The notes: a model not told the origin generated them from the letters alone. DNA of 64,000 bases from Ridgeia piscesae (GCA_025642075.2 JAODUO010000423.1:25001-89000); one strand, 5' to 3'; positions 37,581-54,300 are shown, counted from the first letter of the stretch. Numbers and translations: made by a program.

Positions 37581-39170
37581 GGCCACGAATAAATGCGACA
37601 CCAACATATCTTTGCATCAAAACTCAACATTGGCGCCAGCGTATCGTCGAGATAACGTGACTTTCGTATAGGTCCGCGAGGCAGTGAATGCTTGAGTTGA
37701 CCTCGGCCACTCAGTGCTAACGGGGTCAACAGTAATCATAATCACGGCACTGGCATGTCAAGAACATGAACTGACCACCGCATGCGATTCAACAGATGGT
37801 ATTTTCACGCATGGCTGTCTTCGTTCTTTGGTGCAGGTGACGCTGCTGTTGACCGTACTTGTCACGCGTGGCTGCACGCTGTGTTTATGTAGGTGGCGTC
37901 CTTGCTTTCTTTACTACACAAAATGACGTTTAAAGTAATGAATCAAACTTCTGAACAAAGAGTTACGAAGCATACAAATTACCATCGATGACTGTATAAA
38001 CTGACAGTATTTGTTTTTCTGTGGAACATCTATTTTGGGAACTGATCTCTTTCGACTCATGTTTAACATTCATTCCGTCCGTCAACAAGATATATTAACG
38101 AGTCACAACGAAAACACGGCGCTTCTCGAATAATATGCGCACAAGCTGTGAAATATTTGTCATCACCATATAATGCCAATTGTATGACTGTAGCATTTCT
38201 GAGTGGGACATGTATTAATTGTCAAATTGCTGCACAAACATGTGCCGTTGCTGTTCATATGACGCACTTGTTTACGGCAGTGTTTACCGTCCTGTACATA
38301 TCTTGGCGAAGTGGTTTAATTGAAGTATGCGTGAGTGTTCTGTTGTCGTTTCAAGTGACACGAAAGAGCTGCTCAAGTGTAGCCAAGAGAACATTCAGGT
38401 TCCATCGTCTTTCGTTGTTACATCGAGAATCTCCACGTGATCGTGTATAATCCGCACACCTTAATAAGCAACACAGAAGTCAACCACGCTACAGTTAAGA
38501 CTAGTCTTGCTTTTAGCTTTGTGACCACCTGTACAGCGATGTACGTAACCAGGAGTAAAGTGGGGTGAGCCACATTGCGAAAGCTTTTAAAAGGCAGCTT
38601 TATCAACCACAATTGTATGAAGTGTCTCGTTGGCGTATTGTCGTCTGTCCTCCCGAGCGTATAGACTGTACATTTGCTGAGGTCAAACCAATCAAACCGT
38701 ATACAGTCTAAGTGTGATGATTGTACGTCTGCACAAAGCTCTCTTGCCGTCTTGCTTCCACTGCGCGTTTTACTTTCGCGGCAAGTTCCCACGCGTTGTA
38801 GGCCAAACCACACTGAACGATCTCCTTAACGATATACAATCATCGTCACTGTGGTGGGTATGAAGAGCCTCGGTGCATTCACGCATTTCACAACCCTCTA
38901 TCGCTGTACACATCTGGACTAATATTGGTGTTTATTGTGTTTCCAAACTGAGAAACAGTTCAACCGAGGTGACCGATAACTTTCAACTTGTCCACGACTC
39001 AGAAAGCATGACCCGTGTCCGATTTATGTAATATGCTTGACCCAGGCCGTAAACATATAAGAGATGATGCGATTAGACATGTTAAATTGAGCGAAGAATA
39101 TCCAGCTTGCCATATGGTGTTCCAGGTGTATAAGTTAAACAATAGTATGTAATCCGTCCAACTTCTAAGG
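37581..39170. other. No recognisable gene
   Basis: Unique sequence. ORFs of 70-131 codons on both strands (for example minus 38418-38813) show no domain or splice context I can support. Confidence 0.45.
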
Positions 39171-39177
39171 CAATACG

Positions 39178-39258
39178 CACGCACGCACGTACGCACGCAC
39201 GCACGCACGCATACACTCACACTCATACACACACACTCAAAACTCACACACACACTCA

Positions 39259-39302
<44 letters not shown>

Positions 39303-39338
39303 ACGCACACACGCACGCACACACGCACGCACCACGCA

Positions 39339-39412
<74 letters not shown>

Positions 39413-39445
39413 ATACACAAACAAACAAACAAACACACACAAATA
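39178..39445. repeat. (CA)n / (GCAC)n compound microsatellite
   Basis: GCAC units, CT/CA mixtures, ACCACGC interruptions (39300-39340), a long CA run to 39407, then AAAC units. Confidence 0.97.
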
Positions 39446-40088
39446 CATTACAACGGCATAGAAGAAAACATTCTGATGAATCGATACGAAGTATACATAG
39501 TAAAGTGGTGACTCAGCACATTCTATGTTGATCGCCGTGAAGTCGTTTGGTCATTCGGGCGGTGTTTAACAACAAACACGTGGGAGCGGACGTGTAATTA
39601 TATATAACAATATATACCGTATACAACAGCTGCTAACGTCACCAGTCACCTGTAACGGCCGGTCAGACCTGCGTGTCCGCTAATTACAGCAATCGATGGC
39701 CGACTGCCTGCTGGTTCGACCTCATAAACAGGTAACATGTTGCCGAGGGCGAAGCTCGATAGTGTGTAGGCGTCACACGACGTTTTCCCATGAGGCCGGG
39801 CGGTGGTGCTCCAACCTGCGCTGCGTCGACAACACACACACACACACACCTTCGGGAATACGTGAACAGGAACTTTGTGGAAATATAAACGACATATGGT
39901 ACTCAGCCTGGATACTCAGGACCGACATTGCATAGTACAAGTGAATAAACGCAAGGAATGCAACTAGAGTTGGGTCGCAACGTTAACGCCGGCTGTATTT
40001 GAGAGGTTGGTATTTTTACAGTTATGTTACGGGCGTTACGCGCTGGAACAGATCGTAACAGCGAAGAAGGTGGCTGTTGCATTCGTTC

Positions 40089-40245
40089 TGTGCTGTGCTG
40101 TGCTGTGCTGTGCTGTGCTGTGCTGTGCTGTGCTGTGCTGTGCTGTGCTGTGCTGTGCTGTGCTGTGCTGTGCTGTGCTGTGCTGTGCTGTGCTGTGCTG
40201 TGCTGTGCTGTGCTGTCTGTGTGTGTGTGTGTGTGTGTGTGGTGG

Positions 40246-40289
<44 letters not shown>

Positions 40290-40310
40290 TTTGTGTGTGT
40301 GTGTGTGAAG
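40089..40310. repeat. (GTGCT)n pentamer array grading into GT and GCGT
   Basis: About 25 perfect pentamers at 40089-40216, a GT run (40217-40240), GCGT units (40246-40290) and GT to 40308. The pentamer is open in all frames and gives six overlapping false ORFs. Confidence 0.98.
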
Positions 40311-43300
40311 TGCGTATGTGCGTGGACATGCACTCATTCACTACTGTGGTGCAGTTTACTACGAAAATATTATACTAGACTGCTACACGCCACACGCCAC
40401 AACGCCGACGACACGTGTAATGCGGTCGAGTCGTCTTTCAAGGTGTTCTAATCTTCTTTCCACTTGATTGTTTTGCCGTATTGTCGACGCTTCGCTTGTT
40501 ACAAAGTCGCATTCGCTTTACATTGCGGGGGACTTAATGGTGTATCGTGTACACAGGCGCTCTCTCTCTATAGCGTCGTTAAAGGAAACACTACTCCGGC
40601 TGTTGTGCTTGCAACCGTTTAGTAACACGATACTCTATTAGTATTCAGTAGATGTATGGGTAGTCCGGCTATTTGATACACTGGTATTTAACAGACGTAT
40701 GAATTCTAAACTGTTGTCGTAGAAATTTACAAGAGAACCAGTGATCGTGTGACGTCTATTGACATTTTCCCTGTAGGATTAATGCAGTCATGTGGCAGGT
40801 TTTCTATTAGTGGACCAACAGAACTCTTGCCATTGGGGTCCTCACTGCTGTGTAAGTCACAGGTATCTGGATTTGAGTGAACTATATGTGTGAAGACATT
40901 TTGAGTCGCTTCGCAAAATATGTGACTTTTTTAAACAGCGACAACACTGTAGTAATACGTAGTCCAAATACCACCTTCTCTTTCACTCTTTCACTCTTTC
41001 TCTCCTCCTACAGAATACACACACACGGTGTTGGGCATTGACACCGTCGTGGCCTAATCTATACAGTAGTTGTGACAGCTTGCTTTACAAACTGTCAATG
41101 TGGCCTCGCGTGCTCCATTGTCGTCCAATGTGTGATGTCCATCGTCGTTTTGTTGACGACCGGTGCGTTTGGCCTATTGCCTACTGTCGGCCGGCTCTCG
41201 AGATATTATTGCCCATTGGTTCCCAATTATTTTAATAAAATTCATCGTCACGTAAATTGGTTGTTCTTTTGTTTGACAGTACCATCTACTTCGACGAATT
41301 GTTTTTGTCGGATAGTTTTAAGTTGACCGTGATGTTTATTCGTCAGAAGAAACATTCCGTCGAAGTGTCAATGCAGTTCGACGACGTATCCGAACGACTT
41401 TTCTTTTGTTGCGTGTGAAACCACACTATTCATATGTTTATCTGCAACAACATGCATTGACATCCATATAAGCCAAGAAAAAGCACGGACATGCATGGCT
41501 TAAAATAATATCTTGTTTGACGATATAGAGGATTTACTTTGAAATGTCATCTTTGCATAGCAGCTCCAGAATCTCGCGAATAATTTGTCGTCTTACTGAA
41601 GGAATCAGACGTCTTGTTAGAGGTTGTTTATGTTTTTGTATTTCGGTGGTTGATTCAGGCCAGCATAGATTGTGGCATTAAGCCGAATTCATTTAAATCA
41701 CTCTTTGCACCATACGTTGTACGGATGTTGTTCATTATAATTATGGCCATCGTCATTGTGTGTCGGCGTTTACGACTGGAGCCTAAATGAACCGTTTCTG
41801 TAGAGGTTCATTCGCGATGGGAGATCAAACTGATTAACATAGCTATTTGGAACATCATCTTACTGTATGTTTTGTTGTTGTTGTGTGTTTCCCTCTGTTT
41901 GTTCTGCCGTGAATGGATGTCCACGTGATGTGTCTATAGACTGGTTCATCGTTTGATACTGATTCTTCACTATCGAACAACAGCGACCAGCAGGTTGGCT
42001 GTGTTCAGGAAAGTTGCCGTAGCTGGATGTCTGCCGTGCCATGCATAACCGAGTCGTGTTATATGCACAGTCTTGTCATGAAAGTCTTAACATGGATGTC
42101 TCTATATAAACGCCCAAAGATGCCGACCTAGACAATACTACATAACTGTCATGTAGGTGAATCGGCAACAGCACGACCTCACAGCAAGTTTCATATTCAT
42201 TGGCCAACAATACAGTTGTTAGTTTGACATTATATTCAGTGTAACGTTTTGGGTGAGACGAAGCGTGACAGTTCTGTTTTCGCGGTGAAGCGTGACCACG
42301 TCGGCAGCGAGCACAAAAACAATCTGCCACAAGCCTAGAGAACTTCACGGAGAGTGGTCAGTTATTCGGGACACTAATCGTTTTGGATTCATCGACTTGC
42401 CAAAGAATGACGAATGAATACAAACTGAACTAAACACCGCCATCGTTAAATTGGCTGTTACCATGCTGAACATAATTCGAAATAATTTGTATTACAAAAA
42501 CCGTATGTGTCAAATGCGCATTGGCATGGTGGAGATCGTTATGCAATTCCAAACGTTAATAATCGGATCTCAGGAAAACCAGTCCTATTAATCGAACACG
42601 CACGCTCTGAACAGGTGGGCGGTTAAACCTTTGTTGGCGGTTTAAAAGCCTCCTCGATCTTTCGCGATTAACACACGATACCATCTACCGTAACGATTGC
42701 GTGAGAACCGTGGTGTCCACACAGAGTGACAAGACGTTTTGTTCCCATGAAATAAAAACTCAGGTTATCACCCCAGGGCGTCATAGCCCCGTCTCACGAG
42801 AGCCACCAACAGACGCGTATTGATGCCGGTGCCAACCGACGTTGCTTGAATGCACTGCGCCAGTGTTTACCGACTGCGGCGCTTTGTACCAGTAATGACT
42901 GATGGCATGGTCTCTGACTGGGAGCGTCGGTCGGCGTTGTGGCTCCGACAAAATCTATGTCGCTGTAGTAGTGAATGGCCGGACAACAGGCGGACGTTGG
43001 ACAATTCCTATAGAACATGTCGACGATGAACGTCATCGTCCTGTGATGTGAGCAACTAGCGACTCACTAGGGAATTTATTAACATTAGTCACATGAGCGG
43101 CGATCTAGTTCTTTGCGTTTATTGTGACGGACAGCAATAAATCACGTCCGCTAATTGCAGGACCAACAATTTCAACAGTACTGCTTAATGGACATGAAAT
43201 ATGCGAGATGTGTAGGTCTAATTGTAGGGTGGGTTATTTTGAGGTATTCCTTAATAATATGGGGTGGAAGGTCAACCGTGCAGTAGCATTGTACGTCTAT

Positions 43301-43346
43301 GGCTCTGCATTGTCACAATGACCCATTTTCGTATAGAAATGCTAGT
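40311..43346. other. No recognisable gene over 3 kb
   Basis: Unique sequence with many short ORFs and no domain, retroelement motif or splice-bounded block that I can support. It is the largest non-repeat stretch in the window without a call. Confidence 0.5.
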
Positions 43347-45675
<2,329 letters not shown>

Positions 45676-46349
45676 CGTACGTAGCAGCAAGACTCAGAAA
45701 TGTGTGATTCTAATCAATAAACACGGCGGCCGAACACAAAATGCACAATGCAAACACTACGTATCACGACATTATTCGAATTTGTTTGGGTATATTGGTC
45801 CGATAAATTAAACGATCATCCACAACTTACGTACGTCCTTCGACTTACCCTAAACATCTTACACATTTATGGTCTGATCCCTCCCGTCTAATGTGTCTTA
45901 CAAGGGTGCACTACGCCCGTCTCCAAACACAATATTATGTAGCTCACCCAATCGTTATTACTGCCACCTCGTGGTGTATATAATATGGAAATGATCCGAC
46001 AACGCCACGCTTTAATGCCGATATATAAATGCTGTAGCAGCCATACAACCTTAGCTGTCCGTCAAATCTACCGTCACTGTGTTGTGTTCGTCAGCTCAGA
46101 ACGCTCTGCCTGACACGCGTCCATCTTCACGTGTCAAGAGCTAGACAAATGACGAAGAAGCGACACCACATAAAACACCCGACAAAGGGTGGAGCGGGTG
46201 TCGAAGCAACCGTTACTGCAACGACTTACTCTGTACAGCCCAGCAGCTTTGTTTGCCCCAAGCACTTCGCGAGGGATGGCAGTAACCTCACATCAGTCAA
46301 CAGAGTGGAACTGACACTTCGCAACAACAATAGAATCCTTACAGTCCTG
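45676..46349. other. No recognisable gene
   Basis: Unique sequence. The plus ORF at 46131-46433 overlaps the antisense LINE end and has no identity of its own. Confidence 0.45.
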
Positions 46350-46590
46350 TTGATTTCGTCTTCTAGGTGCCGTGTCTGTCACTGTCGTCGGCAATCACGG
46401 CCGTCCAAACCGAACGGTCGTTTGTTGTTCTAAGCTGTTTTATTGCGCTCCTTCCACACAAAGGTGACAGACTATCTATTATTTCAGTTCGCTGGCGTCC
46501 TCTTGATCTTTTCCCTTCAATGTTTCCAGTTGTTACTCGATGTTGTAACTTTTTAGTAGAACAGTTAGAACAACTAGTCACTTCCTGTTG
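46350..46590 (-). mobile_element. LINE ORF2 C-terminus fragment
   Basis: The minus strand reads 'TGNIEGKRSRGRQRTEIIDS', then 'LRTTNDRSVWTAVIADDSDR' and 'HGT' before a stop. This is the 'GKR.RGRQR........DR..W......' signature at the C-terminus of endonuclease/reverse-transcriptase LINEs. Only the last 70 or so codons remain, consistent with 5' truncation. Confidence 0.8.
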
Positions 46591-46605
46591 ATTAAATCTC
46601 TATTT

Positions 46606-46615
46606 CGTGTGTGTG

Positions 46616-46672
<57 letters not shown>

Positions 46673-46678
46673 GCGCGT
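46606..46678. repeat. (GT)n and (GCGT)n
   Basis: GT to 46628, then GCGT tetramers to about 46670 and 'gcgcgcg'. Confidence 0.97.
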
Positions 46679-46924
46679 CTGTATAAGTTTACGTGCTCAA
46701 AAGCCTGTCATTGTGCATCTATTGTTTGGGTAACTAAATGTGAATACATGACGAGGATAATATATTACATGTGCAGTTTAATACCCACAGGCCAACACGC
46801 AATGTCGGACTCACACTATACATCACGTGTTTCTTTCAGACGCGCCCGAGAGTCGTGATGTAGAGCCGACGTTGTCAGCGGCGTGATTGCACCACCCTTC
46901 AACGGCACACATCTTCCCAGCCAG

Positions 46925-47053
46925 GCCACGCCACGCCACGCCACGCCACGCCACGCCACGCCACGCCACGCCACGCCACGCCACGCCACGCCACGCCACG
47001 CCACGCCACGCCACGCCACGCCACGCCACGCCACGCATCGCATCGCATCGCAA
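46925..47053. repeat. (CCACG)n then (CATCG)n pentamers
   Basis: About 22 CCACG units at 46925-47034, followed by a few CATCG units. Confidence 0.98.
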
Positions 47054-48056
47054 CACAACGCCAAGCTGCACTCATCGCGTCGCGTGTGAGTAGAATTTGA
47101 GCTTTTGTTGTTGAGTGATTATCCTATTAGGCCTACATCTAAATGTAGCGTGCGCACGACATCTGATCTTTCATCTTCAGTGACATTATCTCTGGTTTAC
47201 AGCTGAAAGACGCGTCACTGCTCAAGTAGATTGCTCCTCTATTAATATACACACATTTATAGTATTGGCGTTCTTTCATTCTGCTTCCGCCGATAAAACT
47301 AAAGCAGCATAGCTGTAGGCGATTGATTCGATGGGCGTCTATTGCGGTTGCTTCACCCAGAATAACATCAATTGACAGCAAGACTTCGTATCTGCGGGCT
47401 GTCATCTTTACTATGACATGCGTCGACAACCCGGGGCGAATGTCGCCACTCCATACATACACGGGCACGTCATTTGCACTAATTAGTTAATTATCGCATC
47501 TCTCGTCCGTCCGACTTGTATCCGCACTCAACGGAATGCGCCAACATTGTTTCCTTGTGGACATTCTTCGCTATCGGGTCTCTTTGTGATGTCTAAGCAC
47601 TTCGAATGTGATCTTTTGATGTGTTCCCCTATTTCTTTCACACGCTTCCAACACCCACGCCTGGCCCACATGGGCGTCAGGTCGCTGTGGCGAGACTGCG
47701 TTGTCGTTATCAAGCCAACGACACAGCTCGGTACACCGGTGATGATGACGGGATTGGGAGCTGTGGGAAAGAGTTAGGCGGCCGTTGACCAGCGGGCCGC
47801 ATCGACGACTCCAGGTGACTGGATTGATAGAGTTCTGCCTGATATAAGTAGAACTACACTAGCGCAGACCCGTTGTGCTGAAGAGCGAAGACTATAATGA
47901 CCGCCGTGTTGGACTCGCGGCATTGGTTTGACGTTGGGTTCGTTTGAACTGTCCTCCGTGACTCCGCATTCACATGGCCCGCCCCCGCCTTAGGTGGTGT
48001 TTGTTTTTGCCCTGCGTCATTCGGTAACAGACCTTTCACTGACTGCTGCGGTTATT
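47054..48056. other. No recognisable gene
   Basis: Unique sequence between repeat blocks. ORFs up to 109 codons (minus 47139-47468) have no features I can assign. Confidence 0.45.
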
Positions 48057-48190
48057 CAGGTGACAATGACATACAACACAGGTGACAATGACTTACAACA
48101 CAGGTGACAATGACATACAACACAGGTGACAATGACATACAACACAGGTGACAATGACATACAACACAGGTGACAATGACTTACAACACA
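48057..48190. repeat. 22-bp minisatellite, ~6 copies
   Basis: Units of the form 'aggtgacaatgacatacaac' plus 'ac', with a 'ctt' variant in the second and last copies. Confidence 0.95.
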
Positions 48191-48339
48191 CCATTGTCAT
48201 ATTCGTGAGCGCAGTTGGGTAATGAACGGCTATGAGAGATAGCTGCGTCTGTGGAGATACGATGGACACAAACGTTCGTCTCCAACTGCCGGCACGAAAT
48301 GTGACGTTCATTCGTATTTGTCTCCACTGAAGTAATGCG

Positions 48340-51300
48340 TATCCCTCGTGCCTGTCCAAGTCCTCCTGCCGTGGGTGTCTGTCCGAGTCCTCCTGCCGTG
48401 GGTGTCTGTCCGAGTCCTCCTGCCGTGGGTGTCTGTCCGAGTCCTCCTGCCGTGGGTGCCTGTCCGAGTCCTCCTGCCGTGGGTGTCTGTCTGAGTCCTC
48501 CTGCCGTGGGTGTCTGTTCCTCCTGCCGTGGGTGTCTGTCCAAGTCCTCCTGCCGTGGGTGTCTGTCCAAGTCCTCCAGCCGTGGGTGTCTGTCCGAGTT
48601 CTCCTGCCGTGGGTGTCTGTCCGAGTCCTCCTGCCGTGGGTGTCTGTCCCAGTCCTCCTGCCGTGGGTGTCTGTCCGAGTCCTCCTGCCGTGGGTGTCTG
48701 TTCCTCCTGCCGTGGGTGTCTGTCCAAGTCCTCCTGCCGTGGGTGTGTGTCCCAGTCCTCCTGCCGTGGGTGTCTGTTCCTCCTGCCGTGGGTGTCTGTC
48801 CAAGTCCTCCTGCCGTGGGTGTCTGTCCAAGTCCTCCTGCCGTGGGTGTCTGTCCGAGTCCTCCTGCCGTGGGTGTCTGTTCCTCCTGCCGTGGGTGTCT
48901 GTCCAAGTCCTCCTGCCGTGGGTGTCTGTCCAAGTCCTCCTGCCGTGGGTGTCTGTCCAAGTCCTCCTGCCGTGGGTGTCTGTCCAAGTCCTCCTGCCGT
49001 GGGTGTCTGTCCGAGTCCTCCTGCCGTGGGTGTCTGTCCGAGTCCTCCTGCCGTGGGTGTCTGTCCCAGTCCTCCTGCCGTGGGTGTCTGTTCCTCCTGC
49101 CGTGGGTGTCTGTCCAAGTCCTCCTGCCGTGGGTGTCTGTCCAAGTCCTCCTGCCGTGGGTGTCTGTCCAAGTCCTCCTGCCGTGGGTGTCTGTCCAAGT
49201 CCTCCTGCCGTGGGTGTCTGTTCCTCCTGCCGTGGGTGTCTGTCCGAGTCCTCCTGCCGTGGGTGTCTGTCCAAGTCCTCCTGCCGTGGGTGTCTGTTCC
49301 TCCTGCCGTGGGTGTCTGTCCAAGTCCTCCTGCCGTGGGTGTCTGTCCAAGTCCTCCTGCCGTGGGTGTCTGTCCGAGTCCTCCTGCCGTGGGTGTCTGT
49401 CCAAGTCCTCCTGCCGTGGGTGTCTGTCCAAGTCCTCCTGCCGTGGGTGCCTGTCCAAGTCCTCCTGCCGTGGGTGTCTGTCCAAGTCCTCCTGCCGTGG
49501 GTGTCTGTCCGAGTCCTCCTGCCGTGGGTGTCTGTCCTGCCGTGGGTGTCTGTCCAGTCCTCCTGCCGTGGGTGTCTGTCCGAGTCCTCCTGCCGTGGGT
49601 GTCTGTTCCTCCTGCCGTGGGTGTCTGTCCAAGTCCTCCTGCCGTGGGTGTCTGTCCCAGTCCTCCTGCCGTGGGTGTCTGTTCCTCCTGCCGTGGGTGT
49701 CTGTCCAAGTCCTCCTGCCGTGGGTGTCTGTCCAAGTCCTCCTGCCGTGGGTGTCTGTCCAAGTCCTCCTGCCGTGGGTGTCTGTTCCTCCTGCCGTGGG
49801 TGTCTGTCCAAGTCCTCCTGCCGTGGGTGTCTGTCCAAGTCCTCCTGCCGTGGGTGTCTGTCCAAGTCCTCCTGCCGTGGGTGTCTGTCCAAGTCCTCCT
49901 GCCGTGGGTGTCTGTCCGAGTCCTCCTGCCGTGGGTGTCTGTCCAGTCCTCCTGCCGTGGGTGTCTGTCCCAGTCCTCCTGCCGTGGGTGTCTGTCCAGT
50001 CCTCCTGCCGTGGGTGTCTGTCCAAGTCCTCCTGCCGTGGGTGTCTGTCCAAGTCCTCCTGCCGTGGGTGTCTGTCCAAGTCCTCCTGCCGTGGGTGTCT
50101 GTCCAAGTCCTCCTGCCGTGGGTGTCTGTTCCTCCTGCCGTGGGTGTCTGTCCGAGTCCTCCTGCCGTGGGTGTCTGTCCAAGTCCTCCTGCCGTGGGTG
50201 TCTGTTCCTCCTGCCGTGGGTGTCTGTCCAAGTCCTCCTGCCGTGGGTGTCTGTCCAAGTCCTCCTGCCGTGGGTGTCTGTCCGAGTCCTCCTGCCGTGG
50301 GTGTCTGTCCAAGTCCTCCTGCCGTGGGTGTCTGTCCAAGTCCTCCTGCCGTGGGTGCCTGTCCAAGTCCTCCTGCCGTGGGTGTCTGTCCAAGTCCTCC
50401 TGCCGTGGGTGTCTGTCCGAGTCCTCCTGCCGTGGGTGTCTGTCCGAGTCCTCCTGCCGTGGGTGTCTGTTCCTCCTGCCGTGGGTGTCTGTCCAAGTCC
50501 TCCTGCCGTGGGTGTCTGTCCAAGTCCTCCTGCCGTGGGTGTCTGTCCAAGTCCTCCTGCCGTGGGTGTCTGTCCGAGTCCTCCTGCCGTGGGTGTCTGT
50601 TCCTCCTGCCGTGGGTGTCTGTCCAGTCCTCCTGCCGTGGGTGTCTGTCCAAGTCCTCCTGCCGTGGGTGTCTGTCCAAGTCCTCCTGCCGTGGGTGTCT
50701 GTCCAAGTCCTCCTGCGTGGGTGTCTGTCCAAGTCCTCCTGCCGTGGGTGTCTGTCCGAGTCCTCCTGCCGTGGGTGTCTGTCCAAGTCCTCCTGCCGTG
50801 GGTGTCTGTCCAAGTCCTCCTGCCGTGGGTGTCTGTCCAAGTCCTCCTGCCGTGGGTGTCTGTCCAGTCCTCCTGCCGTGGGTGTCTGTCCGAGTCCTCC
50901 TGCCGTGGGTGTCTGTCCAAGTCCTCCTGCCGTGGGTGTCTGTCCAAGTCCTCCTGCCGTGGGTGTCTGTCCAAGTCCTCCTGCCGTGGGTGTCTGTCCG
51001 AGTCCTCCTGCCGTGGGTGTCTGTTCTCCTGCCGTGGGTGTCTGTCCAAGTCCTCCTGCCGTGGGTGTCTGTCCAAGTCCTCCTGCCGTGGGTGTCTGTC
51101 CAAGTCCTCCTGCCGTGGGTGTCTGTCCAAGTCCTCCTGCCGTGGGTGTCTGTCCAAGTCCTCCTGCCGTGGGTGTCTGTCCAAGTCCTCCTGCCGTGGG
51201 TGTCTGTCCAAGTCCTCCTGCCGTGGGTGTCTGTCCAAGTCCTCCTGCCGTGGGTGCCTGTCCAAGTCCTCCTGCCGTGGGTGTCTGTCCAAGTCCTCCT

Positions 51301-54300
51301 GCCGTGGGTGCCTGTCCAAGTCCTCCTGCCGTGGGTGTCTGTCCAAGTCCTCCTGCCGTGGGTGTCTGTCCGAGTCCTCCTGCCGTGGGTGTCTGTCCAA
51401 GTCCTCCTGCCGTGGGTGTCTGTCCGAGTCCTCCTGCCGTGGGTGTCTGTCCGAGTCCTCCTGCCGTGGGTGTCTGTCCGAGTCCTCCTGCCGTGGGTGC
51501 CTGTCCAAGTCCTCCTGCCGTGGGTGTCTGTCCAAGTCCTCCTGCCGTGGGTGTCTGTCCAAGTCCTCCTGCCGTGGGTGTCTGTCCAAGTCCTCCTGCC
51601 GTGGGTGTCTGTCCGAGTCCTCCTGCCGTGGGTGTCTGTCCAAGTCCTCCTGCCGTGGGTGTCTGTCCGAGTCCTCCTGCCGTGGGTGTCTGTTCCTCCT
51701 GCCGTGGGTGTCTGTCCGAGTCCTCCTGCCGTGGGTGTCTGTCCGAGTCCTCCTGCCGTGGGTGTCTGTCCGAGTCCTCCTGCCGTGGGTGTCTGTCCAA
51801 GTCCTCCTGCCGTGGGTGTCTGTCCGAGTCCTCCTGCCGTGGGTGTCTGTCCAAGTCCCCTGCCGTGGGTGTCTGTCCGAGTCCTCCTGCCGTGGGTGTC
51901 TGTCCGAGTCCTCCTGCCGTGGGTGTCTGTCCCAGTCCTCCTGCCGTGGGTGTCTGTCCGAGTCCTCCTGCCGTGGTGTCTGTCCGAGTCCTCCTGCCGT
52001 GGGTGTCTGTCCCAGTCCTCCTGCCGTGGGTGTCTGTCCAAGTCCTCCTGCCGTGGGTGTCTGTCCGAGTCCTCCTGCCGTGGGTGTCTGTCCCAGTCCT
52101 CCTGCGTGGGTGTCTGTCCGAGTCCTCCTGCCGTGGGTGTCTGTCCGAGTCCTCCTGCCGTGGGTGTCTGTCCGAGTCCTCCTGCGTGGGTGTCTGTCCG
52201 AGTCCTCCTGCCGTGGGTGTCTGTCCGAGTCCTCCTGCCGTGGGTGTCTGTCCGAGTCCTCCTGCCGTGGGTGTCTGTCCGAGTCCTCCTGCCGTGGGTG
52301 TCTGTCCGAGTCCTCCTGCGTGGGTGTCTGTCCGAGTCCTCCTGCGTGGGTGTCTGTCCGAGTCCTCCTGCCGTGGGTGTCTGTCCGAGTCCTCCTGCCG
52401 TGGGTGTCTGTCCGAGTCCTCCTGCCGTGGGTGTCTGTCCGAGTCCTCCTGCCGTGGGTGTCTGTCCGAGTCCTCCTGCCGTGGGTGTCTGTCCGAGTCC
52501 TCCTGCAATGGGTGTCTGTCCGAGTCCTCCTGCCGTGGGTGTCTGTCCGAGTCCTCCTGCCGTGGGTGTCTGTCCGAGTCCTCCTGCCGTGGGTGTCTGT
52601 CCGAGTCCTCCTGCCGTGGGTGTCTGTCCGAGTCCTCCTGCCGTGGGTGTCTGTCCAAGTCCTCCTGCCGTGGGTGTCTGTCCGAGTCCTCCTGCCGTGG
52701 GTGTCTGTCCGAGTCCTCCTGCAATGGGTGTCTGTCCGAGTCCTCCTGCCGTGGGTGTCTGTCCCAGTCCTCCTGCCGTGGGTGTCTGTTCCTCCTGCCG
52801 TGGGTGTCTGTCCAAGTCCTCCTGCCGTGGGTGTCTGTCCAAGTCCTCCTGCCGTGGGTGTCTGTCCGAGTCCTCCTGCCGTGGGTGTCTGTCCAGTCCT
52901 CCTGCCGTGGGTGTCTGTCCAAGTCCTCCTGCCGTGGGTGTCTGTTCCTCCTGCCGTGGGTGTCTGTCCAAGTCCTCCTGCCGTGGGTGTCTGTCCAAGT
53001 CCTCCTGCCGTGGGTGTCTGTTCCTCCTGCCGTGGGTGTCTGTCCAAGTCCTCCTGCCGTGGGTGTCTGTCCAAGTCCTCCTGCCGTGGGTGTCTGTCCA
53101 GTCCTCCTGCCGTGGGTGTCTGTCCAAGTCCTCCTGCCGTGGGTGTCTGTCCAAGTCCTCCTGCCGTGGGTGTCTGTCCAGTCCTCCTGCCGTGGGTGTC
53201 TGTCCAAGTCCTCCTGCCGTGGGTGTCTGTCCGAGTCCTCCTGCCGTGGGTGTCTGTCCGAGTCCTCCTGCCGTGGGTGTCTGTTCCTCCTGCCGTGGGT
53301 GTCTGTCCAAGTCCTCCTGCCGTGGGTGTCTGTCCAAGTCCTCCTGCCGTGGGTGTCTGTCCAAGTCCTCCTGCCGTGGGTGTCTGTCCGAGTCCTCCTG
53401 CCGTGGGTGTCTGTTCCTCCTGCCGTGGGTGTCTGTCCAGTCCTCCTGCCGTGGGTGTCTGTCCAGTCCTCCTGCCGTGGGTGTCTGTCCAAGTCCTCCT
53501 GCCGTGGGTGTCTGTCCAAGTCCTCCTGCCGTGGGTGTCTGTCCGAGTCCTCCTGCCGTGGGTGTCTGTCCAGTCCTCCTGCCGTGGGTGTCTGTCCAAG
53601 TCCTCCTGCCGTGGGTGTCTGTCCAAGTCCTCCTGCCGTGGGTGTCTGTCCAAGTCCTCCTGCCGTGGGTGTCTGTCCAAGTCCTCCTGCCGTGGGTGTC
53701 TGTCCAAGTCCTCCTGCCGTGGGTGTCTGTCCAAGTCCTCCTGCCGTGGGTGTCTGTCCAAGTCCTCCTGCCGTGGGTGTCTGTCCAAGTCCTCCTGCCG
53801 TGGGTGTCTGTCCGAGTCCTCCTGCCGTGGGTGTCTGTTCCTCCTGCCGTGGGTGTCTGTCCAAGTCCTCCTGCCGTGGGTGTCTGTCCAAGTCCTCCTG
53901 CCGTGGGTGTCTGTCCAAGTCCTCCTGCCGTGGGTGTCTGTTCCTCCTGCCGTGGGTGTCTGTCCGAGTCCTCCTGCCGTGGGTGTCTGTCCAGTCCTCC
54001 TGCCGTGGGTGTCTGTCCGAGTCCTCCTGCCGTGGGTGTCTGTCCAAGTCCTCCTGCCGTGGGTGTCTGTCCAAGTCCTCCTGCCGTGGGTGTCTGTCCA
54101 AGTCCTCCTGCCGTGGGTGTCTGTCCAAGTCCTCCTGCCGTGGGTGTCTGTCCAAGTCCTCCTGCCGTGGGTGTCTGTCCGAGTCCTCCTGCCGTGGGTG
54201 TCTGTCCAAGTCCTCCTGCCGTGGGTGTCTGTCCAAATCCTCCTGCCGTGGGTGTCTGTCCAAATCCTCCTGCCGTGGGTGCCTGTCCCAGTCCTCCTGC

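Noticed and set aside
46131..46433. 100-codon plus ORF
   Set aside because: Partly antisense to the LINE C-terminus signature at 46350-46590, which is the better explanation.
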